Source: Bacteroidota bacterium
GTDB lineage: Bacteria > Bacteroidota > Bacteroidia > 2-12-FULL-35-15
Direction: 5' to 3'
Length of the DNA stretch: 64,000 nucleotides
Assembly: GCA_016707685.1 (NCBI GenBank)
Contig: JADJHE010000011.1
Coordinates: 73,632 to 137,631 of the forward strand
The translations under genes were made by a program, and so were the position numbers. Below the pieces are notes generated by a model. The model made no database searches. It was not told the origin of the DNA and was given only the letters and a program-made list of their open reading frames with translations. Below are positions 17,487-27,287 of this stretch, piece by piece (the stretch's first letter is position 1; every line of letters starts with the position of its first letter).

Positions 17487-18269
17487 TTATGAATTTTCCA
17501 TCATATTTGTTAATGCTACAAAATCGGCAACCGATAATTCTTCGGCTCGTTTGCTTAAATAGCTATTGTCTGCAAATTCGGCTTTTAATTTAAATGCACG
17601 TATAGAGTTTCTGAGTGTTTTTCTGCGTTGGTTAAATCCTGCTTTCACTACTTGCTTGAATAATTTTTCATTGCAGTCGAGTTTTTCTACTTTGTTTCTT
17701 GTTAATCGTATAACAGCAGATTTTACGCGTGGTGGAGGATTAAATACATTTTCATGCACCGTAAAAAGATATTCAATATCATAATAGGCTTGCAGTAAAA
17801 CGCTAGTGATGCCGTAGGTTTTGTTTTTTGGTTTCGAAGCAATTCGTTCTGCTACTTCTTTTTGGAACATACCTACAACTTCAGGCACTTGGTTTTTATG
17901 ATCCAAAATTTTAAATAAAATTTCAGTGGAGATATTATATGGAAAGTTTCCGATTACAGCAAATGCTTCATTATTAAATAGAGTTGTAAAGTCGAGCTTT
18001 AAAAAATCGCCATCAATAATTCTATTTTCAAGAGAAGGGTAATTTTTTTTTAAATATGCAATAGATTCTCGGTCGATATCAATGATGTGTGTTTCAAAGT
18101 TTGTTTCATTGATAAGGTATTTGGTAAGAACACCCATTCCTGGACCAACTTCCAATACTTGCTTATAGAGATCGGTATGCTTTAATGCTTTAACAATATC
18201 CAGTGCTATTTTTTCGTCAGTTAAAAAGTGCTGACCCAGGTGTTTTTTTGCTCTTACGTTTTCTGACAT
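17487..18269 (-). CDS. rsmA: 16S rRNA (adenine1518-N6/adenine1519-N6)-dimethyltransferase
   Basis: 260 residues (KsgA). Dimethylates two adjacent adenines in helix 45 of 16S rRNA using SAM during small-subunit maturation. Seen: N-terminal KKHLGQHFLTDEK, SAM motif I LEVGPGMGVLT (39-49), catalytic motif IV NFPYNIST, and the C-terminal helical text FNQRRKTLRNSIR. Length is standard. The ATG overlaps the stop of the upstream DUF4286 gene by one base, so the two are coupled. Confidence 0.96.
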   Translation of the reverse strand: MSENVRAKKHLGQHFLTDEKIALDIVKALKHTDLYKQVLEVGPGMGVLTKYLINETNFETHIIDIDRESIAYLKKNYPSLENRIIDGDFLKLDFTTLFNNEAFAVIGNFPYNISTEILFKILDHKNQVPEVVGMFQKEVAERIASKPKNKTYGITSVLLQAYYDIEYLFTVHENVFNPPPRVKSAVIRLTRNKVEKLDCNEKLFKQVVKAGFNQRRKTLRNSIRAFKLKAEFADNSYLSKRAEELSVADFVALTNMMENS

Positions 18270-18568
18270 TATACGACCTCCAATAATGTTCTAAATGCTA
18301 CAAATTTATTAGCATATTTTTCTGCTACCTCTTTTTGTAAACGAGGTGCATGATTCGCCTGGTATTCTTTTAAATCATCCATACTTGCGCATGTGTATTG
18401 AATGGAGTAGGTAGTGCCTTGCTCTTCGTCAACTAATACTTTGCAAACTTTATTTTCCAGAAAATAGCCAGTTGCCATTACATCTGGAATGTGTGTTGAT
18501 TTCATCCATTGAAGCCATTCTTCACGAACATCGTTTTCAATGTTTACTGTTACATTATAAATAATCAT
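18269..18568 (-). CDS. DUF4286 family protein
   Basis: 99 residues that look like a dimeric alpha/beta-barrel (ferredoxin-like) small protein: MIIYNVTVNIEN at the start, HIPDVMATGYF, then YSIQYTCASMDDLKEYQ and a C-terminal FVAFRTLLEVV. I recognise this as the Bacteroidota DUF4286 family; no function is established. Coupled to rsmA by a one-base stop/start overlap, a pairing I believe is common in the phylum. Confidence 0.8.
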   Translation of the reverse strand: MIIYNVTVNIENDVREEWLQWMKSTHIPDVMATGYFLENKVCKVLVDEEQGTTYSIQYTCASMDDLKEYQANHAPRLQKEVAEKYANKFVAFRTLLEVV

Positions 18569-18678
18569 ATCTACTACGAATTACGAATTTTTACGAATAT
18601 ACGAATCGTTTTATGTTTTATTGATATCAAAACAAGCCTTCACAAATCTGCTTGAACTTTTTACCACTCATTAGAACG

Positions 18679-20502
18679 CTAATTAATTGCATCACCTCTT
18701 AATTTTCGAAAGCGTTTACGTGCTTCCACAACATAGAGTGAGCCTGGGTATTTTTCTAGTAATTGTTGATACAACTCTTTTGCTTTGTCGTTATTTTTTA
18801 ATTGATTTTCATTGATGTCTGCTAATTTGAATAGTGCATCATCGGCATAAATGTCTTCACTGTTTTTTTTCAATAACTCTTCATAGAATACAATGGCATC
18901 ATTGTATTTTCCACGTTTTAATTCCAATTGTGCTTTTTTATACAAAATTCGGTTGCACAAAACATTGTTTGGGAAAAGTGTATTTACAGAATCGTAAGTT
19001 AGTTTGGCTAATTCATCTTTGTTTTGAAAAGCTAATAAATCCCCACGAGCAACAATTTCTAGAGGAGTAGTGGTTGTGTCTTCTGCTAATGCATCACTAA
19101 TAACCAATGACAATTCCATTGCATCGTTGGCAATCAATTTTGATGTTGATCCTTTTAAAACATCCAATTGTGCTTGTGCCCAACCAAAATCTCCTGTGTA
19201 ATAGGATATGCGTGCATTTCTGAATTTTGCTTCTTGTCCAACAATATCATATTTATTTGCCTTTTCTACTTGTGAATAAAGTAATGAAGCATCCCAAACG
19301 TTTCCTGTCATCAATAAAATATCGGCTAATTCTAATTTACAATCCGCTTGTGTAGGTGCTGATAATTGAGGCATTGCAATTGTTTCTTCCAGCAAGGCAA
19401 TAGCATCCGTTGATTTGTTTAAATAGAAAGCTTGCAAGTGTGCTAAGTTTTTTAGAAGTGGAGCAGTGCTTGCTGATTTTCCTAATTCAGTAATGGTGAC
19501 ATTGTAATTTTTTTCCAATTCAATTAAATCGGCACTCGTATAATTTCCTTTTGATACAACTTTTAAATAACTCACATTAAGCAATTCCATTCGAGCATTG
19601 CTGTAATAATAAACATCGGGACCTTTTGCAATTACAAAGTTGTATGCTTTAATAGCAATGTCATAGGCTTCATTTTGTGCGAATAATTGAGCCAAAGCCA
19701 TTACTCGGTTCCCTTCTTCTTTTTTACGTTTGTCCAATGCTTTTGCCTGGATAAATGCTCCCTCCCAATCTTTTTGTTGTATTTGCATCCAAATTAATAA
19801 TTCGGAAAGAATTGTTTTGTCTGAGTTTTTAGCAATGCGTTTTAACAATTCAGTTTTTAGTACTTCGTTTTGTTTTGAATCTGTATCATTTCCAAAACTT
19901 GTTTGCAATGCATTTTGAACACTTTGAATATAGGATTCATTTATTTCGAGTGCATCCAGCAACTCGTTAATCATTGCTAGTTTATCCCCTTTTGTTTTAT
20001 AAATTTCGGCAAGTTCAAAACTGTAGGGGTAATTGGTTTGTGATATTTTTCGTCCTTTTAGGTAAGCTGCTATTGAATAATCGAATTGCCGAATAGCATT
20101 AAAAGAGTTTGCTACCGTAAATACTTGTTCGTCTTCTTTGATTAGTTTAATGGTTTGATCCCATGCCGATTTAGCTTTCTCGGGTTCATCGCTTTTGGTA
20201 TACACTGTTCCTAAATCAACTTGTAGATTTAGTTGTTCCGGATTTTGCTTGATTTGTTTTTTTACAATTTTTTCTGCCTTTTTAAAATCTTTTGTTTCTA
20301 ATAAACAGTTTAAGTAAGGTGTGTAATAAAGTTGAGGTGATTTTTTGTTATACAGTTTTTCATAGTAATCCAATGCTTTATCAAATTCCTTGTTTTGATA
20401 AAACTGAATTGCTAATTGTTCATCTGTACTTGGCTGAGCAAAACCAATTGCTGTGCTAAGTAGAAATAAAAAAAAGAATACTATGTGTTTAATGTTGTTC
20501 AA
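18679..20502 (-). CDS. exported tetratricopeptide-repeat protein
   Basis: 607 residues with a signal peptide (about 1-22, ending TAIGFAQ) and helical TPR-type repeats through most of the length: early repeats around AIQFYQNKEFDKALDYYEKLY and a C-terminal pair (KAQLELKRGKYNDAIVFYEEL; NDKAKELYQQLLEKYPGSLY) near residues 530-600. Such proteins act as scaffolds in the periplasm; the C-terminal repeats resemble the YbgF/BamD style used with cell-envelope complexes. No partner is known. The ATG overlaps the stop of the small upstream gene by four bases. Confidence 0.8.
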   Translation of the reverse strand: MNNIKHIVFFFLFLLSTAIGFAQPSTDEQLAIQFYQNKEFDKALDYYEKLYNKKSPQLYYTPYLNCLLETKDFKKAEKIVKKQIKQNPEQLNLQVDLGTVYTKSDEPEKAKSAWDQTIKLIKEDEQVFTVANSFNAIRQFDYSIAAYLKGRKISQTNYPYSFELAEIYKTKGDKLAMINELLDALEINESYIQSVQNALQTSFGNDTDSKQNEVLKTELLKRIAKNSDKTILSELLIWMQIQQKDWEGAFIQAKALDKRKKEEGNRVMALAQLFAQNEAYDIAIKAYNFVIAKGPDVYYYSNARMELLNVSYLKVVSKGNYTSADLIELEKNYNVTITELGKSASTAPLLKNLAHLQAFYLNKSTDAIALLEETIAMPQLSAPTQADCKLELADILLMTGNVWDASLLYSQVEKANKYDIVGQEAKFRNARISYYTGDFGWAQAQLDVLKGSTSKLIANDAMELSLVISDALAEDTTTTPLEIVARGDLLAFQNKDELAKLTYDSVNTLFPNNVLCNRILYKKAQLELKRGKYNDAIVFYEELLKKNSEDIYADDALFKLADINENQLKNNDKAKELYQQLLEKYPGSLYVVEARKRFRKLRGDAIN

Positions 20503-20798
20503 TACCCAATTATTTCCAAGACAACTGCTTTCGCTTCAATGTCTAATCCGTTACGTAAAGTTAATAAACTTCCTGTAACTAAATGCTCTCCAAATCCATG
20601 GGGTGCATAAAGTAATGCGTTCATTACTTCGGATTTGCCTGGTTCTATTGGCTTTTTGAATAAATTAATCTGGCATTCGGTGCAGTATTTTCCTGCACCT
20701 TGCAGGTATGCTTGCGGCCTGTAAACCCCCATTAACTCATAAGTCGAAAGGTTTTCGATGAGTAATTTAACTTGGAGGTATTTTTTATGGTAGATCAT
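20499..20798 (-). CDS. about 99-aa protein with an EF-Tu domain-3-like sequence, unknown function
   Basis: Start MIYHKKYLQVKLLIENLST at 20798 chosen over the codon at 20828, since the added ten residues are hydrophobic and unrelated. The text GVYRPQAYL, then GKYCTECQI, IEPGKSEVMNALL and LTLRNGLDIEAKAVVLEI follows the order of the third beta-barrel domain of EF-Tu (GYRPQFYF, PGDNVEM, REGGRTVGAG). This suggests a free-standing EF-Tu-D3-like barrel. It has no GTPase domain, so it is not a translation factor by itself. A CxxC pair could bind metal. Overlaps the TPR gene by four bases. The assignment is by eye only. Confidence 0.55.
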   Translation of the reverse strand: MIYHKKYLQVKLLIENLSTYELMGVYRPQAYLQGAGKYCTECQINLFKKPIEPGKSEVMNALLYAPHGFGEHLVTGSLLTLRNGLDIEAKAVVLEIIGY

Positions 20799-20914
20799 TT
20801 TGATGATTAGGCAAAAGTGAACAGCCAATAGTAAATAGGGAGTAGCTGATTTAAAATTATTTATTTTACAAGGTAGCTATCAAATACTAACAACTAATTC
20901 CTAATCCCTCTTGC

Positions 20915-22264
20915 CTATTTACTAATCGCTTTTAAGATCTCCTTCTCAACCTCCTCACTGTTCCATTTACTTTCGATATCTGTGAACATGGCCATAACAG
21001 CTTTCATAATATCATCTTGCTTTTTACCAACGCGGTATGCTTCTGAATAGCGAATGTGGCTGAATGTTACTTGGCTGTACAAAGGCATCCATTTATCTGG
21101 ATGTTTTTCAGAAAAGTAAGCTTCAATTTTTTTCTGTAGAATGAATTTAGGGTCTGCAACATAATCACGCATTACAAAATAATTTTCCAAGGAAAGGTCT
21201 TGAACGCCATCGCCATCAGGTTTACGTAAAATTTCATATTCTGCAAAAACTTTGCTCCAATCTTCGTTGTGTTTTTGCATCAATTGCCACATTACTGTAC
21301 AATCTTCAAATCCACAATTCATACCTTGTCCATAAAATGGAACAGTAGCATGCGCTGCATCGCCCATCAAAGCTGTTTTTCCATGTGTCCATGGGAAACA
21401 ACGGATAATTGCTAAAGCAGATAATGGATGGTTTTCCCATGCATCCGCAATCGTTGGCATCATGGTATAAAAATCAGGGAAAGTAGTTTTGAAAAAATCG
21501 TTTACTGCTTCTTTTGAAGTTAATGTTTCAAACGATTTTTCGCCTTTCATAGGCATGAACAAGGTACATGTAAACGAACCATCTTCATTAGGTAAAGCAA
21601 TTAACATAAATCGACCGCGAGGCCAAATATGTAATGCATGTTTTTCTATTTTGTAGGTTCCATCAGCATTTGCTGGTAATAATATCTCACGGTATCCATC
21701 TTCGATAAAACGCTGGCTGTAATCAAAGCGATCAAGCTTTTGCATTGCATTATAACGAACAGCAGAAAAAGCTCCATCAGCAGCAAAAACAACATCCGAA
21801 TGGTATGTTTTTTTTACACCTGTTTCGGAATGTTCGGTATGCACAACTCCTTTTATTAAATCAACATCCGTGCAACGTTCGTTATAAAATATTTCGGCAT
21901 TACCAACCTCCTCGGCAATGCTCATCATACGTGCATTTAATCCACCACGTGAAACAGAATAAATTGCTTGCCCTTCTTTTCCATAGGGTTGGTATGATAA
22001 ATTTCCTTTTAAGTCGTGCATGATACGGCCCGGCATTGCAATCGCAATTTTTCTAACTTCATCCCCAATACCCACTGCATCCAATGCTTTCCATCCTCTA
22101 TCAGATAGAGCCAAATTGATTGATTTGCCAGCAGATATTTCAGCTTTACGGATATCAGGTCTGCGTTCTACAATTGTTACTTTGTATCCAGCTTTTGAAA
22201 GGTATACTGCCCAAAGTGATCCTACTAATCCTGCTCCTACAATTGTTGCGGTTTTTTGACTCAT
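20915..22264 (-). CDS. kmo: kynurenine 3-monooxygenase
   Basis: 449 residues, FAD-dependent hydroxylase converting kynurenine to 3-hydroxykynurenine with NADPH and O2. Seen: dinucleotide fold GAGLVGSLWAVYL at the N-terminus, VERRPDIRK, family text SINLALSDRGWKALD and SRGGLNARMM, and the second FAD motif LMGDAAHATVPFYGQGMN. The C-terminal segment ends in a helical tail (SEEVEKEILKAISK). Same strand as kynU, with a YdeI-like gene between; together they turn kynurenine into 3-hydroxyanthranilate. Tryptophan dioxygenase and later steps are not in the window. Confidence 0.95.
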   Translation of the reverse strand: MSQKTATIVGAGLVGSLWAVYLSKAGYKVTIVERRPDIRKAEISAGKSINLALSDRGWKALDAVGIGDEVRKIAIAMPGRIMHDLKGNLSYQPYGKEGQAIYSVSRGGLNARMMSIAEEVGNAEIFYNERCTDVDLIKGVVHTEHSETGVKKTYHSDVVFAADGAFSAVRYNAMQKLDRFDYSQRFIEDGYREILLPANADGTYKIEKHALHIWPRGRFMLIALPNEDGSFTCTLFMPMKGEKSFETLTSKEAVNDFFKTTFPDFYTMMPTIADAWENHPLSALAIIRCFPWTHGKTALMGDAAHATVPFYGQGMNCGFEDCTVMWQLMQKHNEDWSKVFAEYEILRKPDGDGVQDLSLENYFVMRDYVADPKFILQKKIEAYFSEKHPDKWMPLYSQVTFSHIRYSEAYRVGKKQDDIMKAVMAMFTDIESKWNSEEVEKEILKAISK

Positions 22265-22316
22265 AATTTTTTTATTTCAAATAATTTGATATTTCAAAAA
22301 TACGAAATGATACACA

Positions 22317-22799
22317 TCATTTTTTCTTTTTTTTCGGTAATCCTTTTTCAAAAAATTCTTTTTCCAGTTTTATTACACTTGCTACTGCTCTTCTAACCCT
22401 TGTTTCCTTGTTTTTTGAGCCAGAAATATATTTTGTATAATTTCTTTTATAAGAAGGTGGAAAGGCATTAAATAGCTGTTCTGCTTCCGGACTTGCTTCA
22501 AATGCTTCTTTTAATTCTTCTGGTACTTTTAATTCAGCAAAGTCTTCTTCTAAAATAATTTCAATTTGATCTCCTGCATTTTTGCGAATTGCTTTTCTAA
22601 TTTCAGCTCGAATTGCCATGCAATGTTCTCCCGTGCGCATAGGCATTAATGAGGTATCATCGAATGGAAATCCGTCAATTGTTCCCTTTACGCGAACATA
22701 TCCACCTCTTCCAAAAATTTTTCTAACATCAATGGGTGCCATTGCAACAGTCCATGCTCCCATCTTTTCCATTGTTGTTTTAAACTTATGTTTGCTCAT
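22317..22799 (-). CDS. DUF1905/YdeI-like protein
   Basis: 160 residues. Start at 22799 (MSKHKFKTTMEKMGAW) preferred to 22820. The first part (VRVKGTIDGFPFDDTSLMPM, then GEHCMAIRAEIRKAIRKNAGD) is a DUF1905 small barrel. The second part (PEELKEAFEASPEAEQLFNAFPPSYKRNYTKYI) is the YdeI/OmpD-associated domain, ending in a poly-lysine tail (KKKKK). Some relatives are labelled bacteriocin-protection proteins; the activity is unknown. Lies between kynU and kmo in the same direction, with small gaps, but no link to kynurenine is evident. Confidence 0.8.
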   Translation of the reverse strand: MSKHKFKTTMEKMGAWTVAMAPIDVRKIFGRGGYVRVKGTIDGFPFDDTSLMPMRTGEHCMAIRAEIRKAIRKNAGDQIEIILEEDFAELKVPEELKEAFEASPEAEQLFNAFPPSYKRNYTKYISGSKNKETRVRRAVASVIKLEKEFFEKGLPKKKKK

Positions 22800-22828
22800 T
22801 ATATAAATGCTAGCACACACATTAATAA

Positions 22829-24097
22829 TTACAATGACGCTTTTAAAATTTCACCGAAGCGGTACGCATCTTCAAATGAATTGTATAATGGAACGGGTGC
22901 ACAGCGAATAACATTTGGCTCTCTCCAATCACTAATAATTCCTGCCTCTGTTAATTTGTTGAACAACTCTTTTCCTCTGCCATGTGCAACAATTGATAAC
23001 TGACAACCTCTTTGTGTTTTATCACGTGGCGTGATTATCTCTAATTTTTGCTCCAATGATTTATTAATATCATCAATAATAAATTCTAAAAAACCTGTTA
23101 GTTTTTCAGCCTTGGAAACCAATGCATCCATTCCAACTTCATCAAAAATATCAACGGATGCTTTGTGTGCAGCCATTGATAATACAGGTGCATTGCTCAT
23201 TTGCCATGCCTCAGCAGTTGGCATTGGAACAAAACCTTTGTTCATCTTAAAACGAGTTTCTTTATCATGTCCCCACCAACCTGCAAAGCGAGGAATTGAA
23301 GGGTTGTTTAAATGACGTTCATTGATAAATACTCCTGAAACACCCCCTGGTCCAGAATTTAAATATTTATAGCTACACCAGCAGGCAAAATCAACATTCC
23401 AATTGTGTAATTCTAATTTTAAATTTCCTGCAGCATGTGCTAAATCGAAACCAACCATCGCGCCAATTTTATGACCAGCTTCGGTGATTGCTTTCATGTT
23501 AAACACCTGACCATTGTAATAGTTTACACCACCAATCATAATTGTTGCAATGGAATCCTTGTTTTTTTCAATTGCTGCTAAAATGTCTTCATGGCGGATA
23601 CATACTTCTCCTTCACGTGGACCAACCTCAATGATAGCATCTTCAGGAGTATATCCATGAAATTTAACTTGTGATTCTAATGCATATTGATCGGAAGGGA
23701 ATGCTTTTGCTTCGCATAAAATTTTGTAACGATTTTTTGTAGGACGGTAAAAACTTACGAGTAATAAATGTAAGTTCACGGTCAATTGATTCATTACAAC
23801 AACTTCTTCGGGTTTTGCACCAACAATTTTAGCAACTGGTTCAGCAAATTGTTCGTGATAAGGCATCCATGGTTTGCGTGCATGAAAATGCCCTTCAACA
23901 CCATAAGTAGCCCAATCTTCCAATTCATTCAATATATAATCTTGTGCAGCTTTTGGTTGTAAGCCTAATGAGTTGCCTGTAAAGTAAACGGTTTCGCGAC
24001 CATGCATCATTGGGAAATAAAATTTTTCGCGATATCCTCTTAATGGATCGGTTGCATCTTGTTGTTTAGCAAACGCTAATGTGTTTTCGTAATTCAT
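22829..24097 (-). CDS. kynU: kynureninase
   Basis: 422 residues, PLP-dependent fold type I hydrolase cleaving (3-hydroxy)kynurenine to (3-hydroxy)anthranilate and alanine. PLP lysine is Lys244 in CSYKYLNSGPGG; further family texts are YFTGNSLGLQPK, MNQLTVNLHLLLVSFYRPT and VGFDLAHAAGNL. Standard length. First gene of the minus-strand kynU-ydeI-kmo group; diverges from hemL across 121 bases. Confidence 0.96.
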   Translation of the reverse strand: MNYENTLAFAKQQDATDPLRGYREKFYFPMMHGRETVYFTGNSLGLQPKAAQDYILNELEDWATYGVEGHFHARKPWMPYHEQFAEPVAKIVGAKPEEVVVMNQLTVNLHLLLVSFYRPTKNRYKILCEAKAFPSDQYALESQVKFHGYTPEDAIIEVGPREGEVCIRHEDILAAIEKNKDSIATIMIGGVNYYNGQVFNMKAITEAGHKIGAMVGFDLAHAAGNLKLELHNWNVDFACWCSYKYLNSGPGGVSGVFINERHLNNPSIPRFAGWWGHDKETRFKMNKGFVPMPTAEAWQMSNAPVLSMAAHKASVDIFDEVGMDALVSKAEKLTGFLEFIIDDINKSLEQKLEIITPRDKTQRGCQLSIVAHGRGKELFNKLTEAGIISDWREPNVIRCAPVPLYNSFEDAYRFGEILKASL

Positions 24098-24120
24098 AGT
24101 TTCTTGTTTTCTTTTTCTAC

Positions 24121-24148
24121 ACTTCTAAATTTTCCAGAAATTAGAAGT
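24121..24148. promoter_or_regulatory. inverted repeat in the kynU/hemL divergent promoter region
   Basis: ACTTCTAA (24121-24128) and TTAGAAGT (24141-24148) are perfect inverted 8-mers with a 12-base loop. The site lies between divergent genes, so it is a candidate operator rather than a terminator. A TATATTTG (24192-24199) before the hemL ATG matches the -7 element. No regulator can be assigned. Confidence 0.3.
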
Positions 24149-24218
24149 CGTTTTTCGCTGCATAACGCAGAAATTATTGAATCCAAAGATATATATTTGC
24201 AGGAAATAATTTTTAGTT

Positions 24219-25515
24219 ATGAAGAGAGAAAAATCAGAAGCATTATTTGAGAAGGCAAAGAGCTATTTCCCAGGAGGAGTAAACAGTCCTGTTAGAGCAT
24301 TTCGTTCGGTGGGAGGAACCCCATTATTTATCGAAAAAGGAAAAGGAGCGCATATTTGGGATGCTGATGGAAATGAGTTTATTGATTACTGCGGTTCATG
24401 GGGACCTTTAATTTTAGGTCATGCAAATGATAAAGTGGTTGATGCAATTAAAAAAGCAGTTGAAAAAGGAAGTTCATTTGGTGCACCTACGGCTTTGGAA
24501 AATGATTTAGCCGAATTGATTTTAAAGAATAATAAGTATATACAAAAATTACGTTTTGTAAGTTCAGGAACAGAAGCGGTTATGAGTGCTATTCGATTAG
24601 CGCGCGGGTATACGAAGCGTAATAAAATTTTAAAATTTGAAGGTTGTTATCACGGGCATAGCGATTCATTGTTGGTAAAAGCAGGGTCGGGATTGGTTAC
24701 TTTTGGAAATACCTCTTCTGCTGGTGTTCCAGAAGGCGTTGTAAATGATACAATTGTTGTGTCGCTAAATAACGAGCAAGCAGTGAAACAAGCATTCGCT
24801 GAATTTAGAGATCAAATTGCATGTGTAATCATTGAACCTATTCCTGCGAACAATGGTTTGTTATTGCAACGAAAAGAATATTTACAATTTTTACGTGATA
24901 TCTGTACTGAAAATAAAACCCTATTAATTTTTGATGAAGTAATCAACGGCTTTAGAGTTGGTTTTGATGGTGCCGCAGGATATTATAACATTCAACCAGA
25001 TATTATTACTTATGGTAAAATTATTGGTGGCGGATTGCCTGTAGGAATGTACGGTTCAAGTGTTGAAATAATGAGTTGTATTTCTCCTGAAGGGCCTGTT
25101 TACCAAGCAGGGACATTAAGTGGAAATCCCGTTGCGATGGCAGCAGGTATTGCACAATTAACTGAATGTTTGAAACCAAATTTTTATCAGGATCTGGAGA
25201 CTAAGACACAATTTTTGATTGATTCGATTTTCTCAAACCTCAAATCATTGCAAACTTCAGACTCTTAAAATTTTTAGTGTTGGTTCAATTTTTTGGATTG
25301 CATTTACGGATAAGGAGGTTGTTCGAACTGCAGAGGAGATTGATGCCGACTCAATGAAGTATTTTAGAATTTTGCACAAAGAATTATTGGAAAGAGGTAT
25401 TTACCTTGGACCATCTGGTTATGAAGTTGGTTTTGTATGCGAGGCACATACACAAGATGATTTAACGAAAACAGCAAAAGCATTTGCTGAAGCATTGGAA
25501 ATAGCGATGAAGTAG
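24219..25515 (+). CDS. hemL: glutamate-1-semialdehyde 2,1-aminomutase (frameshifted near 3' end)
   Basis: About 431 residues after repair, the usual length. Converts glutamate-1-semialdehyde to 5-aminolevulinate for heme. PLP lysine Lys267 in TYGKIIGGGLPVG; N-terminal FPGGVNSPVRAF and SSGTEAVMSAIRLARG are typical. The first frame ends at 25268 (LKSLQTSDS) and the C-terminal domain continues one frame on (LKIFSVGSIFWIAFTDKE to 25515), so one extra base lies around 25225-25265. hemN in the same window also serves heme supply. A perfect-stem terminator follows. Confidence 0.92.
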
Positions 25516-25542
25516 TTTTAATAATCATTGTTTTAGACAAAT

Positions 25543-25576
25543 AAAAAGCCCCTACTAATTTTAGTAGGGGCTTTTT
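25543..25576. terminator. bidirectional terminator between hemL and pit
   Basis: Perfect 16-bp stem (25543-25558 with 25561-25576, core GCCCCTACTAA) with a two-base loop, A5 before and T5 after, placed between convergent genes. Confidence 0.92.
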
Positions 25577-25590
25577 GTTGGCTATAATAT

Positions 25591-27246
25591 TTACAATGCA
25601 ATTAAATTATAAATCCAGAATACCAATCCACCTAAGATAGCACTGATAGGAATTGTTAAAATCCAAGCCCATAATAGACTTACAGTGATTCCCCAGCGAA
25701 CTGCGGATAAACGTTTTGTAACACCAACACCGATAATTGCACCAGTGATGGTATGAGTTGTACTTACAGGAATCCCCATTTGCTCCGTTAAGAACAAGGT
25801 TGTAGCACCAGCTGTTTCTGCAGATACACCTTCAAGTGGAGTAACCTTTGTGATTTTGGTTCCCATTGTTTTTACAATTTTCCAACCACCACTTAATGTA
25901 CCAATACCAATTGCTAAATAACAGGATAATGGAACCCAATCAGGCATTGCTTTGATATCAACAATATCTCCATGCGCAATTAATGCTGCAGCAATAATAC
26001 CCATTACTTTTTGAGCATCGTTACCACCGTGGCCAATACTAAATGCTGCAGAAGAAAGTAATTGTAATTTTTTGAACATACTTCCTGTACGAGTAGCAGT
26101 AGGTTCTTTTATTTTTTCGTTGTAGATGAAAATTAAACAGAAAAATAACAAGGCACCAATTAAACCCCAACGAACAATTTTATTATCTGCTTTATCTAAT
26201 TCTTTTATTAGATCTTTCTTAGCATCAACAGTTAAGGTTTTTTTGAATTCCTTTAAATTGTCGGCTCCCACAGGATATTTTGCATTCATTTCAGCAACCA
26301 TACTGTCTAATCCAATATCAAAATATTTTTTAGCAATTGGTTTTAAGCTATCAACATGCTCTTTTGCTATTTCGTAATCGTGCTTGAAGCTAGGGTCAAT
26401 TTTTGATTTGTTCTTTAATGCTTCAAGTTTATAGTATAACTTTAATTTGTCTTCAATTTTGCTAATTGTAACATCTTTTAGATTTACATTTTTAGCAATT
26501 TCTTCAGCAACAAATTCAGAACCTTTCGATTCGTAACTAGAAAAATAAGGTGTACACAATTTAGCATTTGCTGTTGCTTTTTCTAGTTTTGGTATTTTTG
26601 AGTTGTCATGTTTAATATCAACCTCGTAAGTGTATTTATCTACACGGAAGAATTTTTTAGCACCTTCACTTAATTTATCTTCTTGGAATTTGATAAATAA
26701 GAACCATAATGCAACCGAGGTAGCTAATAGGATTCCCACTTTTAGCCATGTTCTATTTTGAATGAATATTAAGGTAAAGAACATGGAAATTATCATACCG
26801 ATTACCGGTGCAAGGAAAATGAATAAAACCGTTTTCCCAATTTTGCTTCCGTCAATAATTTCATTAATTGGCATCATTCCTTTGCTCATGAAAGCATAGG
26901 CCAGTGCAGAACCAGCGAATCCACCAATTAATGTATGTGAAGAAGATGAAGGTATTCCATACCACCAGGTTAATAAATTCCAAATAATTGCAGCAATTAA
27001 ACCGCTAAATATAACAGGAAGGGTAATGAATTCTGAGTAAACCGTTTTTCCAATGGTGTTTGCAACAGCATGATCTTTGAAAATTAAAAAAGCAACAAAG
27101 TTGAAAAATGCTGCCCATAAAACGGCTTGAAGTGGAGTAAGTACCTTTGTGGAAACAATAGTAGCGATAGAGTTCGCTGCATCATGGAATCCATTGATGA
27201 AGTCGAAAATAAGCGCGAGTGCTATAACAATAATTAATAATGTCAT
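25591..27246 (-). CDS. PiT family inorganic phosphate transporter with central soluble insert
   Basis: 551 residues. The two inverted PiT signatures are seen: GFHDAANSIATIVSTKVL (about 19-36) and GHGGNDAQKVMGIIA (about 405-419), each within a half of membrane helices, with SSSHTLIGG and STTHTITGAIIG in matching places. Symports phosphate with H+ or Na+. Between the halves (about 190-345) is a charged, mostly helical soluble stretch (for example FKHDYEIAKEHVDSLKPIAKKY) not seen in minimal PiT proteins. It lies 41 bases downstream of a DUF47 gene, the usual PiT partner, and is probably driven by the repeat-bearing promoter at 28004-28043. Confidence 0.92.
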   Translation of the reverse strand: MTLLIIVIALALIFDFINGFHDAANSIATIVSTKVLTPLQAVLWAAFFNFVAFLIFKDHAVANTIGKTVYSEFITLPVIFSGLIAAIIWNLLTWWYGIPSSSSHTLIGGFAGSALAYAFMSKGMMPINEIIDGSKIGKTVLFIFLAPVIGMIISMFFTLIFIQNRTWLKVGILLATSVALWFLFIKFQEDKLSEGAKKFFRVDKYTYEVDIKHDNSKIPKLEKATANAKLCTPYFSSYESKGSEFVAEEIAKNVNLKDVTISKIEDKLKLYYKLEALKNKSKIDPSFKHDYEIAKEHVDSLKPIAKKYFDIGLDSMVAEMNAKYPVGADNLKEFKKTLTVDAKKDLIKELDKADNKIVRWGLIGALLFFCLIFIYNEKIKEPTATRTGSMFKKLQLLSSAAFSIGHGGNDAQKVMGIIAAALIAHGDIVDIKAMPDWVPLSCYLAIGIGTLSGGWKIVKTMGTKITKVTPLEGVSAETAGATTLFLTEQMGIPVSTTHTITGAIIGVGVTKRLSAVRWGITVSLLWAWILTIPISAILGGLVFWIYNLIAL

Positions 27247-27287
27247 TGAAGTAGAATATTAAGTGAGTAAAATGATTAGTAAAAAAA

